A DNA stretch of 64,000 nucleotides from contig NW_019211455.1 in NCBI RefSeq assembly GCF_002443255.2, positions 7,411,959 to 7,475,958 of the forward strand. Direction: 5' to 3'. This document shows, in pieces, positions 10,474-23,129 of the stretch (within the stretch, counting starts at the first letter, position 1; each line of letters opens with the position of its first letter). Origin of the DNA: Varroa destructor (lineage: Eukaryota; Arthropoda; Arachnida; Mesostigmata; Varroidae). The position numbers and the translations under genes are program-made. A model generated the notes under the pieces. It was not told the DNA's origin, searched no databases, and saw only the letters and a program-made list of their open reading frames with translations.

Positions 10474-13400
10474 ATGGCAATGAAAAAAGTAGTAGCAAAA
10501 CCTGCTGGCGGGTCGGCCAATAAAGGAGTACCTGCTATGGTCGGAAAGAAAACCAACGTGAGTTTATCATTAATTTGTTACGAAACTGCAATACCATACT
10601 GCTAAGATATTTATTCCATAACCAAATATTATTGCCAAAATACTATACTGAAATGGACTTAACAGTGTACTTGAATACTGTTTATTTTCTATTTTATTAT
10701 TTTCGGGAAGGCTTTTAAGGAAGGGTACTGTTTTTAATAATTTCATTAACTTGTACTTTACATTGATTACATTAAATTATATTAATTTCTATATAGGACG
10801 TTTACACGAAAACTGCAATGCGCTGAGTATTATTTTGAACTTACGCTCTGCATCGAGCAACACACTTATTTCCAGGAATCTCTTGAGTAATTGATTGAGT
10901 TCAGATTATGGGTTTCAACATTAGCACTGCGTTGAAGACTTGAAAATAACCAATGTTGCATGTACGTTTACGCAACGCACTACTTAGTGCGTGACACAGC
11001 ATGTAAGCACCATCAGACGAAAATGAAGAAAAATAAAAATTAAAAGTTCGTGGTATAGATCTCATAACTTTAGTCTTAATCTGCCTAATTCTATTAATTA
11101 TTAACGTATTTAATTAATAACATTACCTTCTTCTTGCGTTTCAATAAAACAAAGATGGGTTTGTATATTATACATTGACAAAGAAATTAGAGCAGTTACT
11201 ATTATTACTTGTAGGCTTGGTCTACTTGGTTTATTAAGTTTTTACAGCGTATACTCTATACAGATTTCACGATTTCTTTTATCCCGATGATCGTATGGTT
11301 TTGTACGGTCATTCTCCTACGGTATCAATGAGTGTTAACATAAATTAAGCTTTATGAACAGTATACCTATTTCGATTTCACAGGTTCAAAATTCAAATCC
11401 CCAAATGGAAAACGAAAATGAATCGGATGAAGACGAAGAGCTCAAATTGCAGGTAGGCCACTCGTTATATTATTATATATAATTATATATATATATATAT
11501 ATATATAACGCAATAATATATTAGGTTTTCAAACAGGCGTCATTTAGCGATCGCGCGATATGTTTGCGCCAATTTTGTAGATGCCAATGTTTTGATCATT
11601 CGAATGGGTCCCTAAATAGGGTTCATCAATAATGATCAGATAAGAACCAGAGGAGAAGTTACGTATTACCAATAGTCTTTGAAGCAGTTGTGCCCACGAT
11701 CTTGAAACACTCAATGGAGTAAAAAAATAGAAAACTTGAAAAAGGTTGAGCAAATCGAAGCTAAAAAAATTGTAAGAATCCGGCTTTCTAAATGAGCAAA
11801 TATTTTAGAACGAAATGGAAGTAAGAAGCCATTTTTGTTTTGACCTGCCGAAAAAATTTCCCACAATTGCTTCACCGTAAAAATGTGTACAAGACTTCAC
11901 AGTAGCCAATGTTGGGTTGTCGTTGTGAGCTCAATTTAGTTTACTTTCGTGCACTTTTTGCTATGAATATATTTTTTATTTCAGAGTTTGTCCAACCTTT
12001 TATAGCCCGCTTATTGCTATTTGTGGTTCATTCTGCAGAAATCTTTATTTGAGAAAATCAAGAAGGCCGCTGAACCTGAAGGTTCAGATGAGGAGGATGA
12101 AGATGAGGCCGATGAAGATCTCGATGAAGAAGAGAATGATGCTGAGGAGAATAATGGTGACAACCTTGATGCTAAAATTATTGGAGCATTGAAAACAAAG
12201 GTTGTTGCCAGAGGTAGAGGTGCTAAAGAAGGTAAATCTGGTAGGTCTGCTGTTGAGAGCAACGACGACGAAGAAGAGAAGGAAGACGACCACGACCACG
12301 ATGACGAAAATCAAAAAGACGACGACAACGATGGGAAAGAGGAGGAGCAAGAACGTGACGATGACAATAAGTTTGAGCGGAAAGTGATAGATAAAAAAAG
12401 GATCCATTCGCAACTCTTATTCAAACATCTTGAAGCAATGCCAGGTAAGGTGCGCGGCGGCGATGATGATGATGGTGAGATGGCTGGGATGGGTGAAGAT
12501 GATGACGAAGATGAAGAAATTAGTGATGAAGAAGAACGCCCGATGGAAATGCCCAGCAAAGAGCAGAAAAAGGGCAATTCGATGGAATACGGAAAAAAGG
12601 CCGGTGGAGGCATAAAACGGAAGACCCTTCTTGACCAGGCCGATGATGACGTTGGGGGAGTCTCGACGAAGAGAACACCAGTGCAAAAAAGAGCCAAAAA
12701 AACTAAATTTGCTACCAGTGATGAGGATGAGAATGAAGATGAAAAGGAGGAGAATGAAGAGGAAGACGACGATGATGATGATGATGATATTGTCTGTGAG
12801 TGGTGATCCAGTTAATGCTCTGGCTCAGAAATTATATAGTGCTTCGGTTTATAATGCAATATAAGCATTTTTAACGGGAGCGGTCAAAACACGCTCTTTT
12901 AATGCATATTTTACACTGAAAAAAACACATGTATTTTATAATCTGATGTTTAATTATTTTCACGACTGGTAAGAAAACTAGGTTTCGTGATATCAATTGT
13001 ATGGCGCTGAGATCAATATATTAAATATGATACCTTCACAACACTTGTTCGGGCTAGAACTTATCTTTGCCAAAACACATATTCGATTTTAAGCGTCCAA
13101 AGTGCTAAACGGCTTTATTAATACAAGTTTTAAGAAAAATGTTGTTGGAATAAATGTTGTAATTTGTTCTTGCTATATTTCATGTATTTTTGGATGGCAG
13201 TACCAGTAAAACCGGCCACACAGAAGGACAGAGCCAAAAAGATCGTGGATGGAAAGCAAATCGATGAGAAGCTTGATCAACTTTTTAACACCTACAAAAG
13301 TATGTATTGGATTATTACTCACCTTTTTATATATTTGCGGTCAATAAATCTAAAGATGTTATGCCTATAGTTATATTGTCGATATTAACACTAAAAGGTG

Positions 13401-16400
13401 GTGTCTTTTTGTCTATTGATTTGTTCTGCCTGCATGCAGTAATTGCTTTAATACAATTACTTGTGAGCTTACACGGTGCCATCCTGAACGTTCTACCTGG
13501 CATTTTCTGCCGAAATCTTTCATTGACGAAACAATTTTTAAAAGCATTTTATCCACCTCCCCGACGACTCTTATCGTTATCATACCAATTTATTAGAGTA
13601 AGAGGCGAAGCCGAAGTGGGCAGAAACCCATGAGTTTCGACTGAGCAGTTACTTTCTAGTAATTGCTCTAAGTGCGACATCCATTACTATTTGACTGATC
13701 GGATCTTTTTTTAGAGAAGAAATGTGTTATTTTTATGAGATTTTTATTAATGATACAGAAATATTATTCTATCAATAACATATTATAATGGCTATATCGA
13801 ATTACCTTGACTGACACTGCCCTTATATATTGCTTCATGGCTGCACACCTATAACAATTGTCTATTATTACACTTTTAATTAAAATAAGAGAATGTTTTT
13901 TTACGGAGCGCAGCAACTCCGGAAGAGGTTGAGCAGTTTAAAAATAACTACCTGGTAATGGTCAGTACGTGGCTATTCGTGCCTCATGTCCCGGACGACG
14001 CTACCGAAGAGGAGATTGCTGCAACGCATCCGAATATTAGCAAGGTACAGCACCCGACACTGTTCATAGAAATACATTTTAGCCATGTTGTACAAAACGA
14101 ACTCTTTTGCTACGTGGCGTTGATTTAAGAAACATCCCGTTATAAGCCGCCGCTACTCATTACTAAAATGATCATTAACTTATTCATATGCATCTGTAGT
14201 GCAGCCTTGAATTGATAAGATACGCGAGAATAACAGCGAAGATATTATCTTTAGAACTTACTAGAGATATATTTTTGAAACTACTTTAGTAGCACATCGT
14301 GGTTTAGGTTTGAATCTTCTGATACACCATACCCTGATTCTGATACCAGAATCGATGCCTAATGGTTCAAGCAGTAGACGTAAAACTTGGAAAAATTTAG
14401 TTTAGCTCTGTTTGAAGCATCTGTGCAATACACTTTTGTCAGTATTTATAACGTAAGCTAAATATGCATAAGAACATAGCCTATGACCATAGTATATTTG
14501 ATAAAGGACGTTGAAATTTCTTGAACAATTCTAAAACACATATGTAACATAAACAATGTTTTTTTTTTGTTGTGGTTGCGGTCACGGACTCAAATTACAG
14601 GTTAAGCTTCCACGAAAGCGTAAAGAGGGCAAGAACTTTGCATTTCTCAACTTTATATCGAAAGAAAAAGCCGAGGAAGCTCTCAACGACTTGACACTTT
14701 CTTCGCCAACTATCAAAGGTTCTGAATTGACGGTGCAACGTTCCAGGGCAACGGGTATAACCCCCCCGGAGTATATTAATCGACGGAAACTATCCATTAT
14801 CGCATGTCCTAAGGAAACCACACAGGTAAATTGTGATCCTTAGAAAACCTACATGGGTAAATAAGAAATAACTATCAGAACAGAACATTTATAGAATAAT
14901 TACCTTTTACATACAATATACATTCCCATCATATAATCAGCTGAGGACTTGGAACTTCGCGAAGTTCCAACAGTCAAACAGGCGTTTGATTTCATTTCGT
15001 ATTAGAAATAACACCGACCCATGATGGGTTAAAATAAGATGACGAATGTATAATTTACATCACGTTATCTCGTTCGGTATGAACTACTGGAAAAATGTGT
15101 TGTATATAGTTGCCATACGATTTTATATAAACATAGTAATCATGTAATTGTACGCGATAACCTCATTTTATGCTGTTATATTGATGTAGCAAACGCGTAT
15201 GTGATGCGCAGAAAAGTAGTGTGATATGTACACCATCGAATGAAATATTTAAATTGAAATGCTTAGTTACAGTAACTATCGCGCTCGCGCTCGGGGATAA
15301 AATTTCCTGTCTATCACGTACGATATAGTAACCGTCGTATTCTGCTAGTTATTCTGCAATCGAAAGCTGTGTATTTAAAGAGCTGTGCGGTAAATGTTTG
15401 ATCTGCTAAATACTTTGTTTTATTTTAGGAGGAATTGTGTAAATTATTCCCACAGGCTACAACCGTGTGGCTCTCCAAGAATCCTCGCTCGGATACAGTC
15501 GAAAACTATCTGATGTTTCCTGGTTAGTTAGTTTCTCATTAATTCGATTAGCTCATCTTCACGTTATACTAAGCCCTCAATGAATTTGCGAATACTTAAA
15601 TAACTGCTAGTGGCTAATCCGGACAACGCGCACTATGATTGATCGCTTTGAATATTTAGTTCTTTCATTTGTGTAACACACTAAAACGCCTAGGGCCTGT
15701 TATAGCCTTTAACGACCGAGTGGCGCGGTAGTGCCACAAGTGAGTTCTGTGTACGAAGGTGCAGATAGGCTATTTCCTTTTACTACATTCTTGTTAAACA
15801 GAGATGATCGGTAAGGCGAAATTGATTCTTTATGATGACATTGCTAAAACCATTATTTAATTTTTATTACGTTTAATAGACCTAATGCTCAAAGATATAT
15901 TTTTCTGTAATGCTTAAAAATTATTCAAATTGTGAAAATATAATGATTACTGTTGTCTTAGAATCGGAATCCATATGTCAGAGTTACCCAGCCATTCTGA
16001 AATGTAGTTCTTTTAGTACACTTCCACGCATATTTGTACCTGTAAGTAATCTAATGACTTATATATTTATCTGAATTGCTTCCACCAGATGAAACCATAT
16101 GTAAACAGGTACTTAATGACAATGGCACGGTCACATTGCATGGAAAGTGCTGTGCAGTTTTCTTCGACAACTACACTTACAAGAAAAAGACCGCTAGTCG
16201 AAAGTTAAAGAAGAAATTCGAAAGTGGTAAACATATCTCCGTCGACCGAATCTCTGTCGATGCACCGAAAAAGGGTCGCCGAGGAGGAGGAGGAGGTAGC
16301 TTTCGCGGCGACTTTCGAAATGGTGTCCCGAGGGGCGCTGGCGGCGGGGAAGGTGGTGCAGGACGGTTTCGTTTCAGAAGAGGCGGGCGAAACTTCAAGA

Positions 16401-16780
16401 GCCATCGCGCAGGCGACTACGATAACAAAAGGGATGATGACCGCCCACGCGACAGAAATCGACAGAGTTTCCGTGAAGCTAACCGCCACGGTGTCTGTGA
16501 GGGTAAGGGTTTTAGACGTGGCTTCAATAACCGAGGTGGTTTTCGAGAGCATGATAGGAACCACCGAGAAAGTGACGGTTTTCGGGGAGAACGAGTTAGC
16601 GAAGCCGGATCTCGCAGCGGAAAAAGTGGAGGTTTCCGTGGGGGACGGAGTGGAGGTGGAGATGGACGCGGATTCCGTGGTGGTGTAAGAGGTGGAGGTT
16701 CCCGCTATAGTAGTAGTGGAGGCGCAGGGTTTCGTGGCGGCCGTCTTGGTAATAGCCACTCTTCCAGGCGAGACGACTAA
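10474..16780 (+). CDS. Nucleolin-like RNA-binding protein (8 exons, 716 aa)
   Basis: Exons: 10474-10557, 11384-11452, 12039-12795, 13201-13299, 13914-14044, 14601-14825, 15429-15522, 16089-16780. All are bounded by AG/GT with matching phases, giving 2151 nt ending in TAA. Nucleolin is a nucleolar phosphoprotein acting in rDNA transcription, pre-rRNA processing and ribosome assembly. The layout fits: a basic N-terminus (1-28), a long Asp/Glu-rich region with Lys patches (~40-300, almost all in exon 3), RRM1 (~353-430, RNP2 LFVPHV at 356-361, RNP1 KNFAFLNF at 391-398), a divergent RRM2 (~441-530) without a clean RNP1, and a Gly/Arg tail of RGG and FRGG repeats (549-716). Vertebrate nucleolin has four RRMs and yeast Nsr1 and plant forms two, so two is acceptable. 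Another acidic/RRM/RGG protein cannot be ruled out, but nucleolin fits best. The start at 10474 is the first ATG of exon 1; a second in-frame ATG follows two codons later. Confidence 0.85.
11465..11508. repeat. (TA)n microsatellite in nucleolin-like intron 2
   Basis: Alternating TA with a single interruption, lying just after the donor of exon 2. Confidence 0.9.
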
Positions 16781-18439
16781 GAGGATATCTGTAAAAAAGT
16801 GTAAGGATCGTCATCGAAGCACCCTTGGTGACGTGCAGCAGCAGCAAAATACATTGCTGTACACGTCGTTTTCTTATAACCGAAATATATAGGAGGTGGT
16901 TAAATCAAATGAGATGGCGGTTTCTGAGAGGTTAATAGTTTTGTGTGATTTGTTTCACAATCAATTAGTCGCTGATGCAATGCGCTATTTTCCTTCGACT
17001 TTTATGGGTCAAAAAATCTATGGATACCTACTGTAGTTTGTCGGTGAATGACTGCATGGATTAGGTTTGCTTGGAAACTACAGAGATCAAGGTCGCTATT
17101 AACGAAGGGCTTACTCGTATATAATAGTAGCATGTATTGTTGTAATAATGACTATGGGCCGTGTAGACATTACCATGTAAAAATTGTTGATGATTTACCT
17201 ATAAACATCCTGTATTTAATTCACCATTAACTTGTATACCATAACTGTATATACAAGTTTACTCTTTACATATATATATTTAGTTAAGCCAAACTACGTT
17301 CTTAAGAATATGCAGAATGGATTTTCCTTCAGCGTCGAGGGCATGTTGCATTACTAAAAGTTATTAATAAAATGAGCACATTCATTAACAACGCAGATTT
17401 TTTTTCAGTATTTAGTATAAATGATTAAACTAATATTGATTACCTTCATGAGCTACTCATGCTTAAAATTTTCTTGTTCTTGAAAATGGAGGCTTTCGTG
17501 CAGTTTTTTTCAGACGTATAAAAATAATCAGTTGTCTCTCTGAGAAATTAGCCCTCTTGGATTTAATTCGCCGTTAGAAGTATAGCGAGACTACGAAAGT
17601 GTGTATGTGTCCTCATGTTTTACTCCAAGACTATTAAGCATTACTGGCTACTATCTCGGTTTCGAGTCTAAACCTTACGTGTTTGTACACAGGCAAACAC
17701 GTTGCTACTGTGTTATTAGATAGAACGTGTGTATCAGTAATTTGATGAATGGGTAGGATGCACATTCTTCAGTGCTTACTAAATAGCCTATTCATTTGTA
17801 AAGGACAAGGTTCGAAAACTTAGTCGAGTCTTCTAAATAACACTGATTGCAACGTTATGTTTCTATTATGGAAACATATCTATATTTTTAACAGAGCTAC
17901 TGGCTTGACAATGAAGTTAAACAAGCGAAAAGAGACCTCGTAAATATTTGCAGCGTCTATAAATATGTATCACTTTTGAGGCGACCAATTGATGGCTAGC
18001 ACTTAGTGGTCAGACCTCACCATTACTGTAAATTTGGCGGCAGTTCGATAGGGCTGTCAAGGATGAGAAAACAGACGATCTAATTCGCGGTTACTTCGAG
18101 AGTTTCTAGCAGGCTGAAAGGGTAAGATCAGGACCACACAGGCTCTGATGGACGGATTGAAGCTTTTCTGTCTAACATTAAGAAAAGATTATCAATCGCT
18201 TTCGCGAATTTCGTCACAGCGCTGAATCCTAAATTCGTGCGTCCTGATCCTTATCCAGTACTTACTGGGCAGAGTTAGGTGGGGATACTTAAACCGCTGC
18301 AGTTGAGCCACTTGCAGCAGTTGACATACGTAAGGCGACGTTCCAGGTGGGCATGTTCTCCTATGATGTTTGTAACGCTTTATAACTTTAATGTGAGGTT
18401 CTCGTAACAAATCTAGAAAAGCAGCCTGTCTACGTCAAA
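16781..18439. other. 3' UTR of the nucleolin-like gene and intergenic DNA
   Basis: An AATAAA at 17366-17371, about 590 nt after the stop, is a plausible poly(A) signal. No closer hexamer stands out. From about 17.9 kb the sequence grades into the Ty3/gypsy remnant. I see no gene. Confidence 0.4.
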
Positions 18440-19760
18440 AGCGTCATTAAGTTAGGGCGGGCCCATGTATATAGGTCATTCCCTAAAGAAGAACTCTTTA
18501 GTACAACTACCTACCCACCGAACATATCATCGAAATTCCGTGTTGAAGAGGGACTGTATTAGTCTAACAGACGTCGTCAGATCTAGCGAGCAGTTACTGG
18601 CAGTTTTCCATGCTGCTCAAAGATAAGGAGAAAACAGAATTTTACACATCAGATGGCTTGTACCGATTCCAGCGGATGTTTTTTTAAGCTGGCTAATGTT
18701 CAGGCGACATTTCAACAGCTAATGAACCTGGTATTGGGTTGCTATATCGATCACTCGTAGTTTACATAAATGATATCGTGTTTTCCAAAAAAAAAAACAA
18801 AGAACATTTGCATTGCCCTTAGCAGGTGCTTGCTGTTCTTAGTACTGTGGCTTTGCACATCAGGAAATGCTTGTTCGCTGCGCAAGAATTTGTATGCCTT
18901 GATGCTAACGACTATTCACCCAGCAGGGGGATTGCATTCATTAAAACCGAATATTTGGCTTTCGTCTGGGTGGTAAATAGCTTCCATCCGTACCTGTATA
19001 AGCAGTACTTTACAATGGCTACCATTGCGGAGCACTGAAGTACCTACAGAGTAAGACACGCCTGCTTAAAGTTGCCCCGATCGGCTCTGAGGTGTTAGAA
19101 TAGGATTTTGAGGTCCTACACTGGAATGGCGCTCAGCTTTGCCATTTAAGAGACAGGTGGCCAACTTCGTATTGTGTGAAGCCAGGTTCTATCGTTACAG
19201 TCTGTGAGATCCCTGAGCAGCCCTCCCACGATCGGGTAAACAAACGGCGTTAGCTTTCTTGCACTTGTTAACCGGGCTTCACAAAGACCATTCAAAGGTT
19301 AGTGTCCCGCAACTTCCCGGAGTGCGGAGTATGGATAAGTATTTGGGATTATATTCGCAGTTGCAGGGTGTACTAAAGAACTAATCCAAGCCATAATCGT
19401 GGGCCGCCCTCGACTCTTGTTGTCGCGTTTCGCTAAGAGGGATTACCAGATTTTTGTCCCAGGACGTATTCCTTTGGTCCGGGTAATATGTAGACTACTC
19501 AATTCCATTCGTTTATTTCCATCCGGGCCGTGCGAGCACTGTTTCTCCTTTAGGATAGCTGCGGGACTGACTTTCGTCATCACGGATCAGGCAAGAAAAT
19601 CAGACACAAAGCTTCAAAGTCTAGATGAGTGCCGAGAAATAAATCGCGCAATGGACTTATCGATTATGTCGGTCACAGAACCTGTAACCTTCAATATAAG
19701 AGATATAAAAAAACGAAGCGCAGGTTGGAGGTATCTCGTCCGGTAGCGTGGTCAAGTGAA
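18440..19760 (+). mobile_element. Degenerate Ty3/gypsy LTR retrotransposon (RT, RNase H, integrase pieces)
   Basis: Pol fragments lie in order on the + strand with many stops and frameshifts. RT: DKEKTEFYTSDGLYRFQ and ATFQQLMNLVLG at ~18.62-18.75 kb, then VYINDIVFSKK, the YxDD catalytic region with the first Asp read as Asn. RNase H start: KTEYLAFVWVVNSFHPYLY at ~18.94-19.0 kb. Integrase-like sequence: LTFVITDQARKSDTKLQSL at ~19.57-19.62 kb. The order RT, RNase H, integrase is that of Ty3/gypsy elements. I could not find LTRs, and the element cannot be active. Confidence 0.75.
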
Positions 19761-19829
19761 ACTTACGCGAAAATATGCATTGTTAGAATAAACGAACTTG
19801 TAGTTTCGGCCGGCTGAGGTGATAAAATA

Positions 19830-21700
19830 CTTTACAGCAAACAGGTAACTGGTGATAAGACCTCGCCATTGCAGCAAAATGTGCCAAGTTGCTGCTAAAT
19901 TACATTTTGAGATAAGCATCCTCAGAATTTAACAGAATCACGTCGTAACTACCGTATTAAGCTATGTCATAGCAAAACTGCGTTACTGAAATTGGTAACA
20001 CTGCAAATTCAATTGCCATGGTTGATAGTGACAGAGCTCCGGCCTCTAATGCTTTATAAATCAATTTTAAGCGTTCTCATATAATTCGAACTATCGGATT
20101 GCATTTGACACTTATATTACAAGATATAAAAATCTGGGTAATTAGGCGAAAAACTTCGTTTAAGAATCATTTATGAGATACTAAGACGAGGCAAATCTTT
20201 CAAAATCTATGGAATTACTCAAGACAGCTTTTGACCACGTCGAAAACACCAGACCTCATTACCGCACAAGATCCTCACACGTAGTCGGTGTTTAAGCATA
20301 TTTTATAGCATTGGTATCCCAGTCAAATCGATCTAGCACCCTTAGGTTTAGAATTATACTTCTAAATACGTTTATGGGAGATATTATAACTATGAAATAC
20401 TTCTAACTCCATTACGCCGCGTTTTCTTATACTGTAAAAGTTAATTATCTACATACGTTGATGTTCTTACATATCTAGTTTTGACATGATTTATAATTGG
20501 AGTCGAATTTTAGATTCCTATTGACGAATCATTTTTAAGCACTTGTCAAAGTACTTGCATAGCTTCCAGTGAATCTGAGCTCATCTTAGACAATGGTTAA
20601 CTGCAATATTGGAGATAAAATTATTTTAAACCTATGATTTAAATATTTCGTAAAAATTTGATTTAAAGGAGGGTTCAATTGCATGTTCGAACTTTGCGGA
20701 AAAACCTACGAAGGTGAACATGGCGTAAGCTGAATGGCACAGGTACTAATCACATTTGGTAATTTTTTCCACCATCATTTGAAAATAATCTGACAACCAC
20801 AAAGCCAGTATTGTGAAAATGATAAATCATCGCGAACTCGATCCCGCATGAAGACTATGCTTTAATCGTTAAAATTAGACTTGACCGTTTGCGAAAACCA
20901 AAGGCTTACATACCCATTGAATCCAAAGAGCAGAATAGAACGTCATGTTTCTACAATACGTTACCAAAGCTATAACTATATAGAGGAAGAAATCGATGGG
21001 TAAATTAACCCCTGTGTTCGTACCAAGTCACCCCACCAAAGCACCGATCTTTGTAATGAAAGAGAAATTAAGGGCGATCCGTTTTTCAACAGAGTATTCA
21101 ACAGCTATAAATTATATTCACTGCCTAAGTTAATTAAGAACGATAAAAAAATTCTTCTGGAAGCAAATTATCAATTTATTTTGAGCCGAGTAAAGAATAT
21201 TTTAACATTAAAGCTTTTGTTATTTTTTATTCTACGTAAGTTCCTTAAGACCGTACAAGTTTATTCACGCAACCAAGCACGCACGTAATAATATCGCTAA
21301 AAGACTAAAGTTAACTAGTCTCAGATCAATTTTATTTTTTTACTCAGTCTTATTACTTTGAATGTTTCAATAACTGCACTCATATCGTTTGCTTCATCGA
21401 AAATCGCTTTTTTATTTCTGCTAATTACCAGCAAGAATAAAGTCATATCGATTTATACGGCAGCATGGCTAGGACTTCGGGTTACAGCACTTTTCGGATT
21501 GACTTTCGACATACAATTCACTTGAACTTTTTTGGCAACCAAAAGAAACTTAACAGGATTTAAATTTAGAAATTGTATACAGCATCTAGCCGACATTTTC
21601 TTTGTACTGGGATCCAGCCGTCTAGTGTAACATTTATTGCCACTGTCGATGACCAACCGCTTCGCTCACAGCGTTGATATTCTATTAGGTTCTTTAATTC
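19830..21700. other. No feature seen
   Basis: AT-rich sequence without an ORF, splice-bounded exon or repeat that I can support. Confidence 0.3.
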
Positions 21701-21703
21701 TCT

Positions 21704-21785
21704 TAAAGTAATTATTATCTAATTACTTTAATAACGCATTCAGGCTGAGTGGGGAATTTCTAAGATATTATCTATCTTAGAAATT
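21704..21785. repeat. Two consecutive perfect hairpins
   Basis: The first has 10-bp arms (21704-21713 and 21721-21730) around a 7-nt loop. The second has 13-bp arms (21755-21767 and 21773-21785) around a 5-nt loop. Both are AT-rich and 24 bp apart. Confidence 0.8.
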
Positions 21786-22274
21786 AATTCACTGTCACGC
21801 CACAGGTAGTTTCTAGTGCTACAGTAGCTATGTCGCTACATTGCGTTATTGTTGATACTCCATTTTGCATGCTGTAGTTGCTTTACAAGCCGTAAGTTTG
21901 TAGAATTGTCCCGTTCGTTAGTTATGGTCACCATCGTTGTATGGTTATAGTTATCCCACTATCCTATTAAATTCGACATACTGGCGTCCCGTGTTTAACG
22001 ACTAACTATGTCTATAACTCTGCCTACTCTTTCCTCTCCCATCTACATAGGGTTGTAAATCTTTGTCGGTTTATAAATCGGACATTATGTTTGCAACTAA
22101 CTAAAATCGCCCGATTTATAATAGCATATTGAAACCTATTAAACTAATGCTTTTGTATGTGTTACACGAATTTAAATCCAAGCAAGAACAGTCTTTATTT
22201 GCTTTTCTTACAGGTTTTGCAAGTAAGAATGATACTGACCAGCGATAGAACTACAGAAAAGTTTGGCGACTTAC

Positions 22275-23123
22275 AGTCGTGTCATATCTACGCTAAATAA
22301 TCCGAAGCAGACGAAAGGCGCCACGCAAACACTCTCACCCGAGCCAAACACACGCTTGCGTTTGGCACGTTTCTTAGGTTCGATAATTTGATGACATTGT
22401 TCTTAAGGACAAACCGAAAGATCTTGGTTGTTAACGCCATTGTTTGTTGATAATTTTGACTCGTACTAATCATCATTTTAATGTATTGCAAATAAGATTT
22501 AGACTTAAATTAGAAGTAATCACATCGGATTTATTTTTCTTTTTTAGTAGAAGCAATGTGCATATTATGTAGTATCTCTGAAGACTGCCGCTTTGCTGTA
22601 TTTCTAAATGGTTCACGTACCTTGAATTGGATTCGTTTCCTGCAAATGACACCGCACGATCGTCAGTACGTCTTGTAACCTTCAAGGCAACTCTCGGGCT
22701 CGGGCTCAGTTCTCACTTCCCGCTCAGTGCTTATAGGTTCATTCGAGCTTGCCGGTTTATCTTTATTACAAAACGAATAAATCAAGTATAAAATGTGAGC
22801 GACTTAGTTATCAAAGTCTTCGACATTTTGTCTGAGTATCTTTGGCTAGCTGTCTAGTGTTCGTTTTTGGCTTTCATGACATTCGAATATACCAAGTTTA
22901 ATTGCTTCACGAATATAAAAGAAGGTGCAGGCATCTATCGCTAAGAAAGCTGCCTCATGTCTCTATTATCGATCTTTTTCAAACCGGAAACCTTTTGCTG
23001 AGCAGCAGCGAGGCCGATAAGGGTGATAGCGATGAAGGACTTAGTGGCGATTTTTGTAGATATATTTGTATTATCTTTTTTAACAAATTCTTGCGGAAAT
23101 GATAAACGGTTTAGCTTCCGCAT
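22275..23123 (-). pseudogene. Small-secreted-peptide family, diverged copy 1 (may be functional)
   Basis: The 5' part (22941-23123) is an intact 60-codon ORF: a basic N-terminal stretch, then a hydrophobic segment KSFIAITLIGLAAAQQ. That layout matches the signal-peptide exons at 28.3, 37.8 and 42.85 kb (basic VKK...K lead, then a 15-residue apolar run ending in A-x-Q). Downstream, 22275 to about 22410 is open in a frame containing KKRAKRKRVFGSGESVCV. It resembles exon 2 of the intact copy (a basic run, then S-V-C-V...C) and ends at a consensus GTAAGT donor. The first exon has no good donor after the hydrophobic run, so the copy may be broken or built differently. The function is unknown. Confidence 0.35.
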
Positions 23124-23129
23124 ATAATC

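Noticed and set aside
12084..12697. Long minus-strand ORFs rich in Ser or Val/Ile/Phe
   Set aside because: They are the reverse complement of the GAT/GAA/GAC-rich acidic exon of the nucleolin-like gene. Repetitive codons keep all frames open.
16205..16759. 184-codon minus-strand ORF and a 154-codon + ORF in another frame
   Set aside because: They overlap the Gly/Arg-rich exon 8, whose biased codons lack stops in several frames. There is no independent support.
22288..22491. 67-codon minus-strand ORF
   Set aside because: A different frame over the same bases runs open into a consensus donor and resembles the family exon 2, which explains the region better.
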